Assembly: GCA_943736015.1 (NCBI GenBank)
Contig: OX031061.1
Location: 56,922,192 to 56,986,191, forward strand
From: Tridacna crocea
Taxonomy: Eukaryota; Mollusca; Bivalvia; Cardiida; Cardiidae
Direction of reading: 5' to 3'
Length of the DNA stretch: 64,000 bases
Shown here: positions 42,350 through 52,828 of the stretch, piece after piece
Numbering within the stretch: position 1 is the stretch's first letter
How the letters are laid out: every line of letters begins with the position of its first letter
Translations under genes and position numbers: made by a program
Notes under the pieces: generated by a model
Told to the model about the DNA's origin: nothing
The model's input: only the letters and a program-made list of their open reading frames with translations
Database searches by the model: none

Positions 42350-42620
42350 TTAACCCATTACCAAACGACGATATTTTAGACTGGTCCAAATTGAAAGCAT
42401 TTGCAGACGACAAAATAAAAGTGACTGAAAATTTGAAATTTGTTTAGTGAAGGGTAGAAAACATTGTGGGAAAAGGAGAAAATGCTGGTTACCAGCATTT
42501 TCTGCTTTTCCCACAAGGAGAAAATGCTGGTTACCAGCATTTTCTCCTTTTCCCACAATGTTTTCTAAAGGCTTCTTCCTCAGGGGCGTCAAAAGTAGGG
42601 ATTGTGTGTAAATGGGTTAA
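42350..42620 (-). mobile_element. pbA MITE with a doubled hairpin core
   Basis: TTAA at both ends. The segment AAGGAGAAAATGCTGGTTAC to TTTTCCCACA occurs twice in a row (about 42474-42515 and 42516-42558), making two stacked palindromes. Confidence 0.88.
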
Positions 42621-42639
42621 AATGCTACAATACATATTC

Positions 42640-42870
42640 GCTGCTGTCTGTACATGTTTATCACTCTCAATGGTATCTCTAACTGACCCTAAATAACAGT
42701 AAGGATGAAGCCGTTTCCCATGTCTACAAGACACCTTTTGATAGCATAGAAAACATTGTGGCAAAAGGTGAAACTGCTCGTGACGAGCAGTTTCACCTTT
42801 TGCCAGAATGTCTTCCAAAGGCTCCTACAAGCAATGCGTAGAAATGAGTATCTATGGAGTAAAGGGTTAA
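42640..42870 (-). mobile_element. pbC MITE
   Basis: Right TTAA at 42867; the left terminus has diverged. Stem GCAAAAGGTGAAACTGCTCG with matching change on the other arm. Confidence 0.82.
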
Positions 42871-42872
42871 CC

Positions 42873-43063
42873 AGAGCTCCAGATAAGAGGGGTTGGTAGT
42901 ATTCTAAAGTCATTATTTCTCTTCGAAACCCTATTTTGTGGGTACTCATTAGAATCGTCCCATCAAGACGATTCTGATGAGTACCCACAATGTAGGTTTA
43001 GAGGAGGAATTATTAATATTTTCAATCTTGTAATCAAAATCTCTCCTTCTATCTGGAGCTCTG
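42873..43063. mobile_element. Palindromic MITE with AGAGCTC ends (copy 4)
   Basis: Begins AGAGCTCCAGATAAGAGG and ends CTATCTGGAGCTCT, the clearest terminal inverted repeat of the four copies. Confidence 0.8.
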
Positions 43064-43246
43064 TTAACAGAGAACAAAATCATGAAGTAGACTGATCCTT
43101 TAGCATACTGAAAATTGACCAGCAAGAAAAAGGTTAAGCTTAGGTCAGCCAGGGTTGAAACTTATGCCAGGGTTGAAACTTATACCAGATGCATAAAGCT
43201 CCTTTTTTTCATAGAGCAGGGCTCATTTGTAGACAACAAAATAAAT

Positions 43247-43548
43247 TCAACCCTTTCCCAAACAATCCCTGAGATTTCAGCAGGGTAGAAAACCAGCATT
43301 TCTATTGTGCAGTAAAGCGTTAACCCATTACTGCATACATACTCGTTTCTACGCATTGCTTGTTGGAACCTTTGGAAAGCATTGTTGCAAAAGGTAAAAT
43401 TGCTCGTGACGAGCAATTTTATCTTTTGTCACAATGTTTTCTATGCTATCAAATGCTGTCACAGGCACATAAGAAATGGCTTCATCCTTGCTGTTATTTA
43501 GGGACAATTAGGGATACCATAAGAATGTCTTATGTGGTAAAGGATTAA
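43247..43548 (+). mobile_element. Shortened pb MITE (43247-43323) abutting a pbC MITE (43320-43548)
   Basis: The first has only terminal bits and AGGGTAGAAAACCAGCATTTC. The second has TTAA at 43320 and 43545 and a good hairpin. Confidence 0.8.
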
Positions 43549-43737
43549 ATTCCATACAGTCAATCAATCAGTCCCCATGGTTGTAAGATGGGATTATTAA
43601 CTTTGTTAGGTTACGGGTCAGGTCTGAATGAACCACATATATACATACTATATTATAGATAGTATAGATTTATGAAGTGTCATTTCCTGCATCTAGTCCC
43701 TTTTGCCTATATGAAATAGACACAAGGTTAGAATTTA

Positions 43738-43975
43738 TCCCTTTACCTTTTGCACAATCCTCAGCTTCAATGACCCTTAGAAAAACGGCTTTTGAAAACA
43801 TTGTGTAAAAAAAGAAAAAAGTGCTGACAACTAGCATTGTGTAAAAGGAAAAAGTGCTGATAATCAGCATTTTCTCCATATTTTACAATGTTTTTTACCG
43901 TCTAGTAGAGGACTACCATCATTAGGCCACAGGAATTTGTTTTCTGCCATTGCTATTAATTTTGATGGCTTCTTC
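43738..43975 (+). mobile_element. pbA MITE with a repeated hairpin stub, old
   Basis: The phrase GCATTGTGTAAAAGGAAAAA recurs beside ACATTGTGTAAAAAAAGAAA, giving two left stems before one right stem. TTAA ends lost. Confidence 0.55.
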
Positions 43976-44489
43976 TCTGAAACCACAAAGCCCAGGGCTA
44001 CTGAATTTGGCATGTTCATGTAGTTTTACCTAATGAACTTTATAGGCCTAGGGTCAAAATTGGCTTTATTTCAGGGATCACAAGTTTAACATGGGCTTCC
44101 ATAAATAGTCACTTCAATTTAAACATTGATCAAGGAAATAACTCTTGCTATAAAGGATTTCTTACAATTTACTTCCCTGGAATTGAATATCAAACTGCAC
44201 TGATATATGTGATTGGTGCTAGATATTTAAGTTTTTGATAAAAAATATTCTGTTTTCAGGGAGAAAGATTCATTTTGATGCTTATAGTTAAGCTCACATG
44301 AGTGGAGTATTGAATTTAAATTAAAGTTTCTATTATTCAGGTTTTTTTTCCAAGAACTTTACCTTTCATGCTAATGAATGAACCTGCTTGTACAATCTGA
44401 CAGTGTTCATTGTTTTTGAAAGCCCTCTTTTTCAGGGTCACGAACACTTCAATTTGTGTGGTAAAAGGTTTACAAGCCAGTGGAGAGAT

Positions 44490-44512
44490 ACAGGGCCATC
44501 ATGGCCCTCTTG
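44490..44512. repeat. Repeat end GGGCCATCATGGCCCTCTTG
   Basis: Self-complementary GGGCCATCATGGCCC, the terminal phrase of a common bivalve repeat; the pb MITE at 44515 inserted next to it. Confidence 0.5.
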
Positions 44513-44514
44513 GT

Positions 44515-44743
44515 TTAACTCTTTACCACACAAGAAAATTTTAGACCGGTCCAAATTGAAAGCATTTGCAGACGACAAAATAAAGGTGACTGAAAAATTG
44601 AAATTTGTTCTGGGAAGGGTAGAAAACACTGTGGGAAAAGGAGAAAATGCTGGTTACCAGCATTTTCTCCTTTTCCCACAGTGTTTTCAAAAGGCTTCTT
44701 TCTCAGGGGCGTCAAAAGTAGGGATTGTGTGGTAATGGGTTAA
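44515..44743 (-). mobile_element. pbA MITE, nearly intact
   Basis: The best copy: TTAA at both ends and a perfect hairpin at 44622-44688 (33-bp arms, one unpaired T). Confidence 0.95.
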
Positions 44744-44879
44744 AGGTATTTGGGGGGAATAATATTGCCCGATCAGATAGTGTAGATCCAAGATCAGACT
44801 GCATGTTCTCTGCAGTCTGATCTTGATCTACATTGTCCTCAATAGTTCCTTGAGTTGTTCTTAGCAGCGTAAGGGTTAA
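44740..44879. repeat. TTAA-flanked AGATCAGACT hairpin repeat (copy 2)
   Basis: TTAA at both ends, the left one shared with the preceding MITE. Arms GTAGATCCAAGATCAGACTG and CAGTCTGATCTTGATCTAC. Confidence 0.7.
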
Positions 44880-44984
44880 GGTCATGATACATCTATTTAA
44901 AAGGAAGCAATACTGCGCCATCACTGCCCCTAGTTTTCCGTTTTATTATTTTCAAACTTACTTACTATATTCATGGGTACAAAA

Positions 44985-45213
44985 GGCATCCTTGGCCCAG
45001 TGGTAAAACTGAAGCACTTGTAACCAGGAGGCCTCTGGTTCAAGCCTCACTGCAAGCAGTAGGTGCTTCATTATAGGAGTGCCCTTGGGCAAGACACTTT
45101 GAAGCACAAGCCTCCTCCTGGTGAAACCAAGGCCATACTTGAATATATTAGCTGTTGCTGCGTTATGATTGAAATTAAGTGGATGGCAGCATAAAACACC
45201 ATTAAAAAAAAGA
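44985..45213 (+). mobile_element. tRNA-headed SINE
   Basis: Box A-like CTTGGCCCAGTGGTAAAACT and box B GGTTCAAGCCTC are spaced as in a tRNA gene. The body TGCCCTTGGGCAAGACACTT recurs at 60550. It ends GCATAAAACACCATT. Not a functional tRNA: the cloverleaf is not kept. Confidence 0.75.
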
Positions 45214-45277
45214 TTGGGACTAAAATCTGGCATTTGTGTACTGATGGGTCCAAAGCTCAATTTATCATTATGCTCCT

Positions 45278-45728
45278 TTAACTCTTTATCACACAGGAAA
45301 ATTTTAGACTGGTCCAAATTGAAAGCATTTGCAGGTGACAAAATAAATATGGTTCAAAAATATATATTTGTTTAAAGGGAAGAAAACACTGTGGGAAAAG
45401 AAGAAAATGCTGGTTACCAGCATTTTCCCCGTTTCCCACAGTGTTTTCAAAAGGCTTCTTTCTCTGGGTTGCTACAAATTGGGATTGTGTCGTAAAGTGT
45501 TAACTCTTTACGGAATGCAAAATTTTAGACTTTTCCAAATTGATAAGATTTGCAGAGGGCAAAATGAATGTGATTCAAAAACTTTCAGATTGTATTCGGA
45601 AAGGTACAAAATATTGTGGGAGAAGAGAAAAAAAATCAGCATTTTTCTTCTTTTCCTGAATTATTTTCAGAAGCCCTCAATCTTTGGGTTGTTAAGACTT
45701 GGGACTAGCTATATAGTGAAAGTTCAAC
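45278..45728 (-). mobile_element. Two abutting pbA MITEs
   Basis: 45278-45503 has TTAA at both ends and a good hairpin. 45500-45728 shares its left TTAA; its hairpin has lost the apex. Confidence 0.82.
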
Positions 45729-45872
45729 CCTTTCCCTAACAATCCAGAATTATAACAGCTCTGAGACAGAAGAATCTTGAAAACATTTCAGCATATGGAG
45801 AATGTGCTGGTTACCAGCATTGACTTCTTCTCCAACAATGATTTCTACCCTCACATTTACAGATTCCATTAA
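45725..45872 (+). mobile_element. pb MITE, long arm truncated
   Basis: Terminus CAACCCTTTCCCTAACAATC at the left; the right arm stops after ACCCTCACATTTAC where the next copy begins. Confidence 0.7.
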
Positions 45873-46305
45873 CTCTTTACCACGTGGTAAAATTTTGGAC
45901 TACTACATATCGAAAGCATTTACAGATGACAAAATAAATGTGAATAAAAAGATGAAACTTGATTTGGAAAGGGTTACAGACAACATTGTGGGAAAAGGAG
46001 AAAATGCTGGTTACCAGCATTTTCTCCATTTCCCACAGTGTTTTCGAAAGGCTTTTTTCTTAGGGTCATTAAAAATCGGGATTGTATGGTAAAGAGTTAA
46101 CCCTTTACTCCATAGATACTTGTTGCTACGCATTGCTTGTAGGAGCCTTTGGAAAACGTTGTGGCAAAAGGTGAAATTGCTCGTGCCACAATGTTTCCTA
46201 CATTATCAAAAGGTGTTATATACACATAAGAAACGGCTTTATCCTTGCTGTTATTTAAGGTCAATTAGAGATTCCATAGAAATGCCTTATGGGGTAAAGG
46301 GTTAA
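45869..46305. mobile_element. pbA MITE (45869-46100, -) abutting a pbC MITE (46097-46305, +)
   Basis: They share TTAA at 46097. The pbC copy lost the apex and part of the right stem (GAAATTGCTCGTGCCACAATG). Confidence 0.85.
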
Positions 46306-46429
46306 GTAAGTCTCTATGTATTTTTCAGCTTCAATATTGTTTTCAAGTAAAAAAAAAACATAAAAATTTTGTCAGATGATAAAGGAATAACAATTTACCA
46401 AACGCTCTCTTCTTGTCATGGCTCACAGG

Positions 46430-46581
46430 ATTGATTGATTAATTGTATAGTGTTTTATGCTGTTTTCAACAATATTTCAGTTATATCACAGTGACTTGTG
46501 CACCCATCCAGGCTTTCCTTGTGTTTTTTTTTTCTAGTGGTCCACACTTTATTCTTTCCTAGCCACAGGCTGCTTTCTTAC
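46430..46581 (-). mobile_element. SINE 3' part
   Basis: Tail GATTGATTGATT at the plus-strand left, then TGCTGTTTTCAACAATATTT and CAGTTATATCACAG as in 53660 and 54424. No tRNA head; a pb MITE adjoins the right edge. Confidence 0.65.
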
Positions 46582-46779
46582 TTAACCCTTTACCAAACAA
46601 TCCCTGAAAACATTGTGGGAAAAGGAGAAAATGCTGGTAACCAGCATTTTCTCCTTTTCCCACAATATTTTCTACCCTGCTGGAAACAAATTACAGTTTT
46701 TGAGTAATGTTTATTTTGTCGTCTGCAAGTGCTTTCAATTTAGACCAGTCTAAAATTTTGTCGTTTGGTAAAGGGTTAA
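46582..46779 (+). mobile_element. pb MITE, short arm truncated
   Basis: TTAA at both ends; the left arm jumps from CAATCCCTG straight to AAAACATTGTGGG. Confidence 0.85.
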
Positions 46780-46799
46780 CCATCACTGAAATAATGATC

Positions 46800-46880
46800 A
46801 GGGATGACATGCGCGGATCCAGAGGGGGGGACCAGGGGTCCAGACCTCCCTGGAATTTTGACAAAGTGTGGTTGTCGGAT
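46800..46880. repeat. Repeat fragment with GGGGTCCAGACCTCCC
   Basis: The G-run then GGGGTCCAGACC phrase is frequent in invertebrate interspersed repeats. Too short to classify. Confidence 0.35.
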
Positions 46881-47065
46881 TTGTGAAAATTAATAAATGA
46901 TTATTAAAAAAAAGGTTCTAAATGTGGAAAGCTCCTCGTGGTTAGACCTGGAAACGTTATTTTTTTTTCTAATCGGCTAACATCCACTGAAATTTGGAAA
47001 TCAAAGTATCATATAAGACGAGTGCTTTTTCGGAAAAATTAAGAACTAAATTGTTTGGTAAAGAG

Positions 47066-47444
47066 TTAACCCTTTACCACACAGGTCTCTGTTCCAACCA
47101 CTCTAAAGAAGCACGCTTTTGAAGCCATTGTTCAAATGGAGAAAATCTTGGTTATCAACATTTTCTTGTTTTCCTAAATTGTTTACCAGAGGCTTCTTCT
47201 TCCAGATAGTTAAACCATTACCACACCATCCCTACTTTTGACGACCCTGAGAAAGAAGCCTTTAAAAAACACTGTGAGAAAAGGAGAAAATTCTGGTAAC
47301 TGGAAGCAATTTCTCCTTTTCCCACAATGTTTTCTACCCTTAAAAAAAACGAATTTCAAATTTTCAGTCACTTTGATTTTGTTGCCCGTGCAAATGCTTT
47401 CAGTTCGGATAAACCTAAAATTTTGTTGTTTGGAAATGAGTTAA
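47066..47444 (+). mobile_element. Two abutting pb MITEs
   Basis: 47066-47213 is short and has a diverged hairpin (GGAGAAAATCTTGGTTATC). 47210-47444 is full length with TTAA at both ends; its apex region is irregular (TTCTGGTAACTGGAAGC). Confidence 0.78.
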
Positions 47445-47879
47445 AAGAAAAGTCAAGATTGTATAGTAAAGGGTTTATTCGTTCTGTGATATAGTATCAA
47501 TGTAAGAAATAAAAATTGGTTCTTGTAATGCGAAGGGTGAAGGAACATAGAAAAGTGGTTTGCTTCAGTAGGGTTGCTCTATTGATTTACTACAGCGCAT
47601 TATGCTAGTCAACCTTCCTTCAGTTTGTTCGATATAGGGAACTTCACACAAAATTCACTATGGTGTTTGTATTGATATGTGTTAGTCAAATAAACCTTCG
47701 GATTTTCCTTTGATTCATTGGAATGAAATGTGTGTGTGTGTTTCTTTTTTTTTTAATTTATGGGAATTTTAATGTATCTGAAAATATCTCAGGAGGAAAG
47801 TTTTATTGTATTGGCAAGTGGGAAGATTAGAATTGATTGTAAGTTTTGATAATTTCCAGATACAGGGAACCAAACTCTT

Positions 47880-48120
47880 CCACTGCTGCTGGTGTCTATA
47901 TATCTTTTGACAAAATTTTGGATTTCGTGGAATTGAAAGCTTTTGCAGATGAGAAACCAAATTTCGTTTCATACGTGAATTTCTTATCGTAGGCATGGTT
48001 TGTTATGAAAAAGATTTTGTTTACCAGCTTTAGCAGTTTAGCCATTTTTCCAAGAAAGTTTTTAAAAGCCCTTTCCCTGTGTGTAGATAAATCATTGGAT
48101 TGTGAAGGGAAATATTAGGC
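47880..48120 (-). mobile_element. pb MITE, degenerate
   Basis: Long arm CAAAATTTTGGATTTCGTGG to GCTTTTGCAGATGAG; the remainder is barely recognisable. Confidence 0.45.
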
Positions 48121-48132
48121 TATGAAAGTACT

Positions 48133-48590
48133 ACTAATCCTTTACCACACAATGATGAATATTGACGACTGTTGGAAAGAAGCCTTTTGAAAACATTGTG
48201 GGAAAAGGAGAAATGCTGGAGCATTTTCTCCTTTTCCCACAATGTTTTCTAGCCTATCACTAAACAATCCCACCGTTTGAGCCACATTGAAATTGTCGTC
48301 TGCGAGTGCTTTCAATTTGGATAGGGCTAAAATTTTGTCATCTGGTAAAAGGTTAGCCCTTCACTGCATGGCAAAATTTTAGACCTGTCCAAAGTGAAAG
48401 TATTTTGCAGAGGACAATTTCTGTGTGGCTCAAAATGGTATAATTTTTCTTTGATAGAGTGGAAGCACTGTAGGAAAAGAGAAAATGCTGGAAAATGCTT
48501 ATCTGTTTTTCTAAAGAATGCTGTTGCAAAAAGAACAGCTGATCATGACAAAGTTTTGCAGTTTTGTGTTCAGTTGTATGTGATGAGTAT
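48133..48590. mobile_element. pbA MITE (48133-48356, +) abutting a broken one (48353-48590, -)
   Basis: The first has a hairpin short by several bases at the apex (AATGCTGGAGCATT). The second has a long arm and a left stem only. Confidence 0.7.
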
Positions 48591-48592
48591 TT

Positions 48593-49030
48593 ACTCTTTA
48601 CGAATGAATTCCTTGTTTAAATCTACCAGACAAAAAAAAATTTTGAACATGTCCCAATTGAAAGCTTTTGCAGACAACAAATTCAATGTTTCTCAAAAAT
48701 TGAAGTTCAATAAGGGTGGGGTAGAAAACATTGTGGGAAAAGGAGAAAATGCTGGTTACCAGCATTTTCTCCTTTTCCCACAATATTTTCAAAAGGCTTC
48801 TTCTTAAGGGTTGTGGAAACCAGGGGTTGTGTGGTAAAGAGTTAAAGAGTAAAGTACCGTACCATTGAAAACAAAGTTGGAAAAATGAGATGCCAGTAGT
48901 ATAGACATCTTCTCCTTGTCACAAAATGTTTTCTCTCCCTTCATAGACAAATCACATTGTTTGTGTTGCACTGAGCTTTCAGTCCGCAAAGGTTTTCAAT
49001 TTGGACAAGCCTCAAACTTTGTCATCTAGT
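48593..49030. mobile_element. pbA MITE (48593-48845, -) and a degenerate copy (48842-49030, +)
   Basis: The first has a near-perfect hairpin and right TTAA at 48842. The second retains CACAAAATGTTTTCTC and a long arm. Confidence 0.75.
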
Positions 49031-49068
49031 CTGGAGAAAACAATATCAGCTGTACGTGTTTTTCAGCT

Positions 49069-50280
49069 CACCTGAGCACAAAATGCTCTGGGTGAGCTTT
49101 TGTGATCATGCTGTGTCCAGTGTCTGAATTATGTGTCATGCTTCAACTTTTACCTTGGTCACATTTTTCAGTCTAGTACTCATTAAACCAGTCAGAAGTC
49201 AGAATGTTTGTCTTGATGGAATCTCAGATGAGTTAAAATATGGGTCATGTTAGGTCAAATATTAGGTCAGTATGTCAAATCTTAAATAAACCTTGTGTAC
49301 TCTAGTCTGTAAAGGCCACATTTTCATTCCAATACTCTTGAAAGTTACTATTAAGAACATTATTTTATCTTGATAATATCTCAAATGAGTTGGAAAATGG
49401 GTCATGTTAGTTCAAAAGCTAGGTCACTATGTCAAATCTTCGGAAAACCTTGTGTATGCTGTAGAGGCCACATTGTCAGTCCTGAAAACTCTTGAAAGTT
49501 ATTTAGAATATTTATCTTGATTATATCTAAAATGAGTTCGAAAATGGGTCAGGTAGGTTCAAAGGTACATGTAACTGGTCATGCCAAATCTTCGGAAAAA
49601 CTTTGTGAGCCTTCTAGAGGCCATAAGGTTCGGTCTGATACTCATGAACCATGGTCAGAATGTTTTTCTTGATGATATCATGAAGAAGTTTGAAATTGGG
49701 TCATGTAAGGTCAAAAAATAGGACAAAGGGGCAAATCTTATAAAAATCATGTGCGCATTCTAGAAGCCATATTTTCTGTTTTCAAAAGACTTGTACTGCA
49801 GATTGTAAAAACCAGGGCTTGTGTGTGAAAGGGTTAAAATGTTTGTCTATGTATTATATCTCTGGGTTGTGTGAAATTAGGGTACAATAAGTCAAAAAGT
49901 AGGTCACCTGGTCAAATCTTAGAATAGACTTGTGTGCACTCAGGATGCCACATTGTCAGCTAGATACTCATGAAACTTTATTAGAATATTATGCCATGCT
50001 TATATCTTGGATGAATGTAAAATTGGGTCACTTTAGTTCAAAAACTAGGTCACTAGAACAAAACTTAGAAAATCTTTGTATGTAGTCTAGAGGCCACATT
50101 TTCAGTCGTATACTCTGGAAACTTAGCCAAAATGTTTGTCTTGATGATATCTTGGACAAAAAGGGTAGGTTTCCTACACTCATTTGTTTCACATCATAAA
50201 AACCAGTGTGTCCTAAGCTTTATCAATTCCAGACGACTTTACTCAGGTGAGAGCTGTAGGGCTATAAATGGCCCTGTTGT
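49069..50280. repeat. Bivalve-type tandem repeat with units of about 150 bp
   Basis: Starts AGCTCACCTGAGCACAAAATG and ends near GGTGAGAGCTGTAGGG. In between, a phrase around TGTTTGTCTTGATGATATC recurs at about 49202, 49352, 49505, 49656, 49835, 49982 and 50128. Each unit also has GGTCA-AAAACTAGGTCA and CTAGAGGCCACATT phrases. A pbB right end (TTAA at 49834) has been inserted. Confidence 0.85.
49790..49837 (-). mobile_element. pbB MITE right-end scrap
   Basis: TTTTCAAAAGACTTGTACTG to GAAAGGGTTAA, lying within the tandem repeat. Confidence 0.7.
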
Positions 50281-50487
50281 TCAGTCTAGCAGCTAACCTT
50301 TTTTGAAAGCATTGTGATAAACCGTAAGTGATAGCTGAAGTCCTTTTTTTTTTTAACTCTCCCTTAATTTTGTCAGCTGACATGTTTCTTGTAAGAATTG
50401 GTGAAGAGTAGACATACATGTAAGAGGCTGCATTATGGATGACGGCTGTAAATGGTAACTTTTATCTTCCTTGTAGGGGTCCTTGGG

Positions 50488-50715
50488 TTAAGCCTTTACC
50501 ACACAATGACGACTTTTGACCCCCTGTAAGAGAAGGCTTTAGTAAACATTATAGGAAAAGGAGAAAATGCTGGTAACCAGCATTTTCTCCTTTTCCCACA
50601 ATGTTTTCTACCCTTCCCATAGCAAAATTTAACTTTTCAGACATAATTATTTTGTTGTCTGCAAATTCTCTCAATTTGGACCAGTCTAAAAATTTGTCGT
50701 CTGGTAAAGGGTTAA
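50488..50715 (+). mobile_element. pbA MITE
   Basis: TTAA at both ends; good hairpin. Confidence 0.88.
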
Positions 50716-50762
50716 TAGATGTATTCAATCTTCAAACTTACAATAGTCAAAATGTTACTGTT

Positions 50763-51083
50763 TTAACTCTTTACCAAAAAACAAAGTTGTAGACTTGTCC
50801 AAATTGAAAGCATCTGCAGATGACAAAATAAACAAGGCTCAAAATTTGAAGTTTGTTTTGAGAAAGGTAGAAAACATTGTTGGAAATGGAAAAACTGCTG
50901 GTTACCAGCAGACGACAAAATAAACAAGGCTCAAAATTTGAAGTTTGTTTTGAGAAAGGTAGAAAACATTGTTGGAAATGGAGAAAGTGCTGGTTACCAG
51001 CATTTTCTCCTCATCCTACAGTGTTTTCAAGAGGCTTCTTTCTCAGGGTGGCTAAAAGTAGGGATTGTGTGGTAAAGAGTTAA
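50763..51083 (-). mobile_element. pbA MITE with an internal tandem duplication
   Basis: TTAA at both ends. The stretch from GACGACAAAATAAACAAGGC through GTTGGAAATGGA is present twice (about 50817-50890 and 50909-50983). Confidence 0.88.
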
Positions 51084-51265
51084 GACGGACAATTTTCCAT
51101 TTACCAGATCATGTTACAAAGAAGCAGACTGTTGATTCAAGATCAGACTGCAGGTTATGAGCATTTCCTGTTTCACACACTGTTTGCAAAAGCTCTCTAT
51201 TATAGGATCAGTGAAACAATGGAACAGTTGGTAAAGTGTTTAAGCCTGTACCACACAATAATGAT

Positions 51266-51687
51266 TTAACTCATTACCAAACAACAAAATTGTAGGTTTG
51301 TCCAAATCAAAAGCATTAAAATTTTGCAGATGATAAGATAAAAGTAACTGAAGATTTGAAACTTGTTTGGTGAAAGGTAGAAAACATTTTGGGAAAAGAA
51401 GAAAATACTGGTTACTGCATCTTCTTCTTTTTCCACAATGGATTTAAAAGGCTTCTTTCTCAGTGGGTCAAAAGTAGGTATTGTGTGGTAATGGGTTACG
51501 GTAATACCATTTGAAATCATCTGGAAAAAAGGAGGAAATACTGATAAACCAGCATTTTCTCAATTTCCAACAAAATTTTCCACCCTATCAAAGCAAAATT
51601 GCACCATTTGAGCCCCTCTGAAATTGTTGTCTGCAAATGCTTACAATTTGGATAGGTTTAAATTTTTGCCGTGTTGTAATGGGTTAA
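51266..51687. mobile_element. Two abutting pb MITEs
   Basis: 51266-51498 (-) has left TTAA and a worn hairpin. 51495-51687 (+) lacks the left terminus but ends GTAATGGGTTAA. Confidence 0.75.
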
Positions 51688-51831
51688 AATTGCCTTTTTA
51701 TTGTTTCAGTATAAAATTTATTTTGTCCTATAGTAAAGAGATTAATAAAAAGGACTGCACAGTGCTTTGGGCTTTACAAGTGCATAAGAGTCAAGTATCT
51801 TGTTGCCAAATGCTCAATGACTACATGTACA

Positions 51832-52500
51832 GCATTTTAACTCTTTGCCAATTTTGGACTTGTCCTAAAAGAAAGCCATTGTTGCTAAATGCTCAGTGAA
51901 GCATTTTGATTCTTTGCCAGTGGACAAAATTTTGGACTAGTCCTAAATGAAAGCAATTGTTGCTAAATGCTCAATGACTACATGAACAGCATTTTAACTC
52001 TTTGCCAATGGACAAAATTTTGGACTTGTCCTAAAAGAAAGCCATTGTTGCTAAATGCTCAATGAAGCATTTTGATTCTTTGCCAATGGACAAAATTTTG
52101 GACTTGCCCTAATTTCCTAAATGAAAGCAATAGTTGCTAAAATGCTCAATGACTGTACATGTACAGCATTTTGATTCTTTGCCAATGGACAGAATTTTGG
52201 ATTTGTCCTAATTTCCTAAATGAAAGCAATAGTTGCTAGAATGCTCAATGACTGTACATGTACAGCATTTTAACTCTTTGCCAATGGACAAAATTTCGGA
52301 CTTGTCCGAAAAGAAAGCCATTGATGCTAAATGCTCAATGAAGCATTTTGATTCTTTGCCATTATGGACAAAATTTTGGACTTGTCCTACTTTCCTATAA
52401 GAAAGCAATACATGTAGTTGCTAGAATGCTCAATGACTATACATGTAAAGCATTTTAACTCTTTGCCAATGGACAAAATTTTGGAATTGTCCTTTTTGAA
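51832..52500. repeat. Tandem repeat grown from a pb MITE end
   Basis: Eight units start GCATTTT at 51832, 51901, 51989, 52067, 52166, 52265, 52343 and 52450. Each continues with AACTCTTTGCCAATGGACAA (or GATTCTTTGCC), AATTTTGGACTTGTCC and GAAAGCAATTG, colinear with the pb long-arm terminus, then TGCTCAATGACTACATGTAC. Unit lengths alternate between about 70-80 and 88-107 bp. Confidence 0.88.
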
Positions 52501-52624
52501 AGCAATTTCAGACAACAGAATAATATATGAATCAAGTGTTGCAATTTGTTTTAAGAAGAAGAAAAAAATATAAATTGTAATGTTTGCAAGTAGTGAATGC
52601 TTTGGAAAATTTTGTTCCTCAGGG

Positions 52625-52803
52625 GTCTGTATTCACCAACCTTTCTTCAGAAAAATTCTTAGTCTCATTCTTCAGAATTTTGTCAATGTGAAAGTAACAG
52701 AACTTCTGATTGGCTTAACCATTTGTTTAAGCCAATCAGAAGTTCTTTTACTTTCACAGTCGGGAAATCTTGAAGATTAAGACAAAGAATGTTCTTAAGA
52801 ATG
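52625..52803. mobile_element. Palindromic MITE, ACTTCTGATTGGCT core (copy 2)
   Basis: Ends GGTCTGTATTCACCAA and TTGGTGAATACGGACC; core GAACTTCTGATTGGCTTAAC and complement. A clear end-to-end palindrome of about 180 bp. Confidence 0.8.
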
Positions 52804-52828
52804 CTTGGTGAATACGGACCAGGGATGT

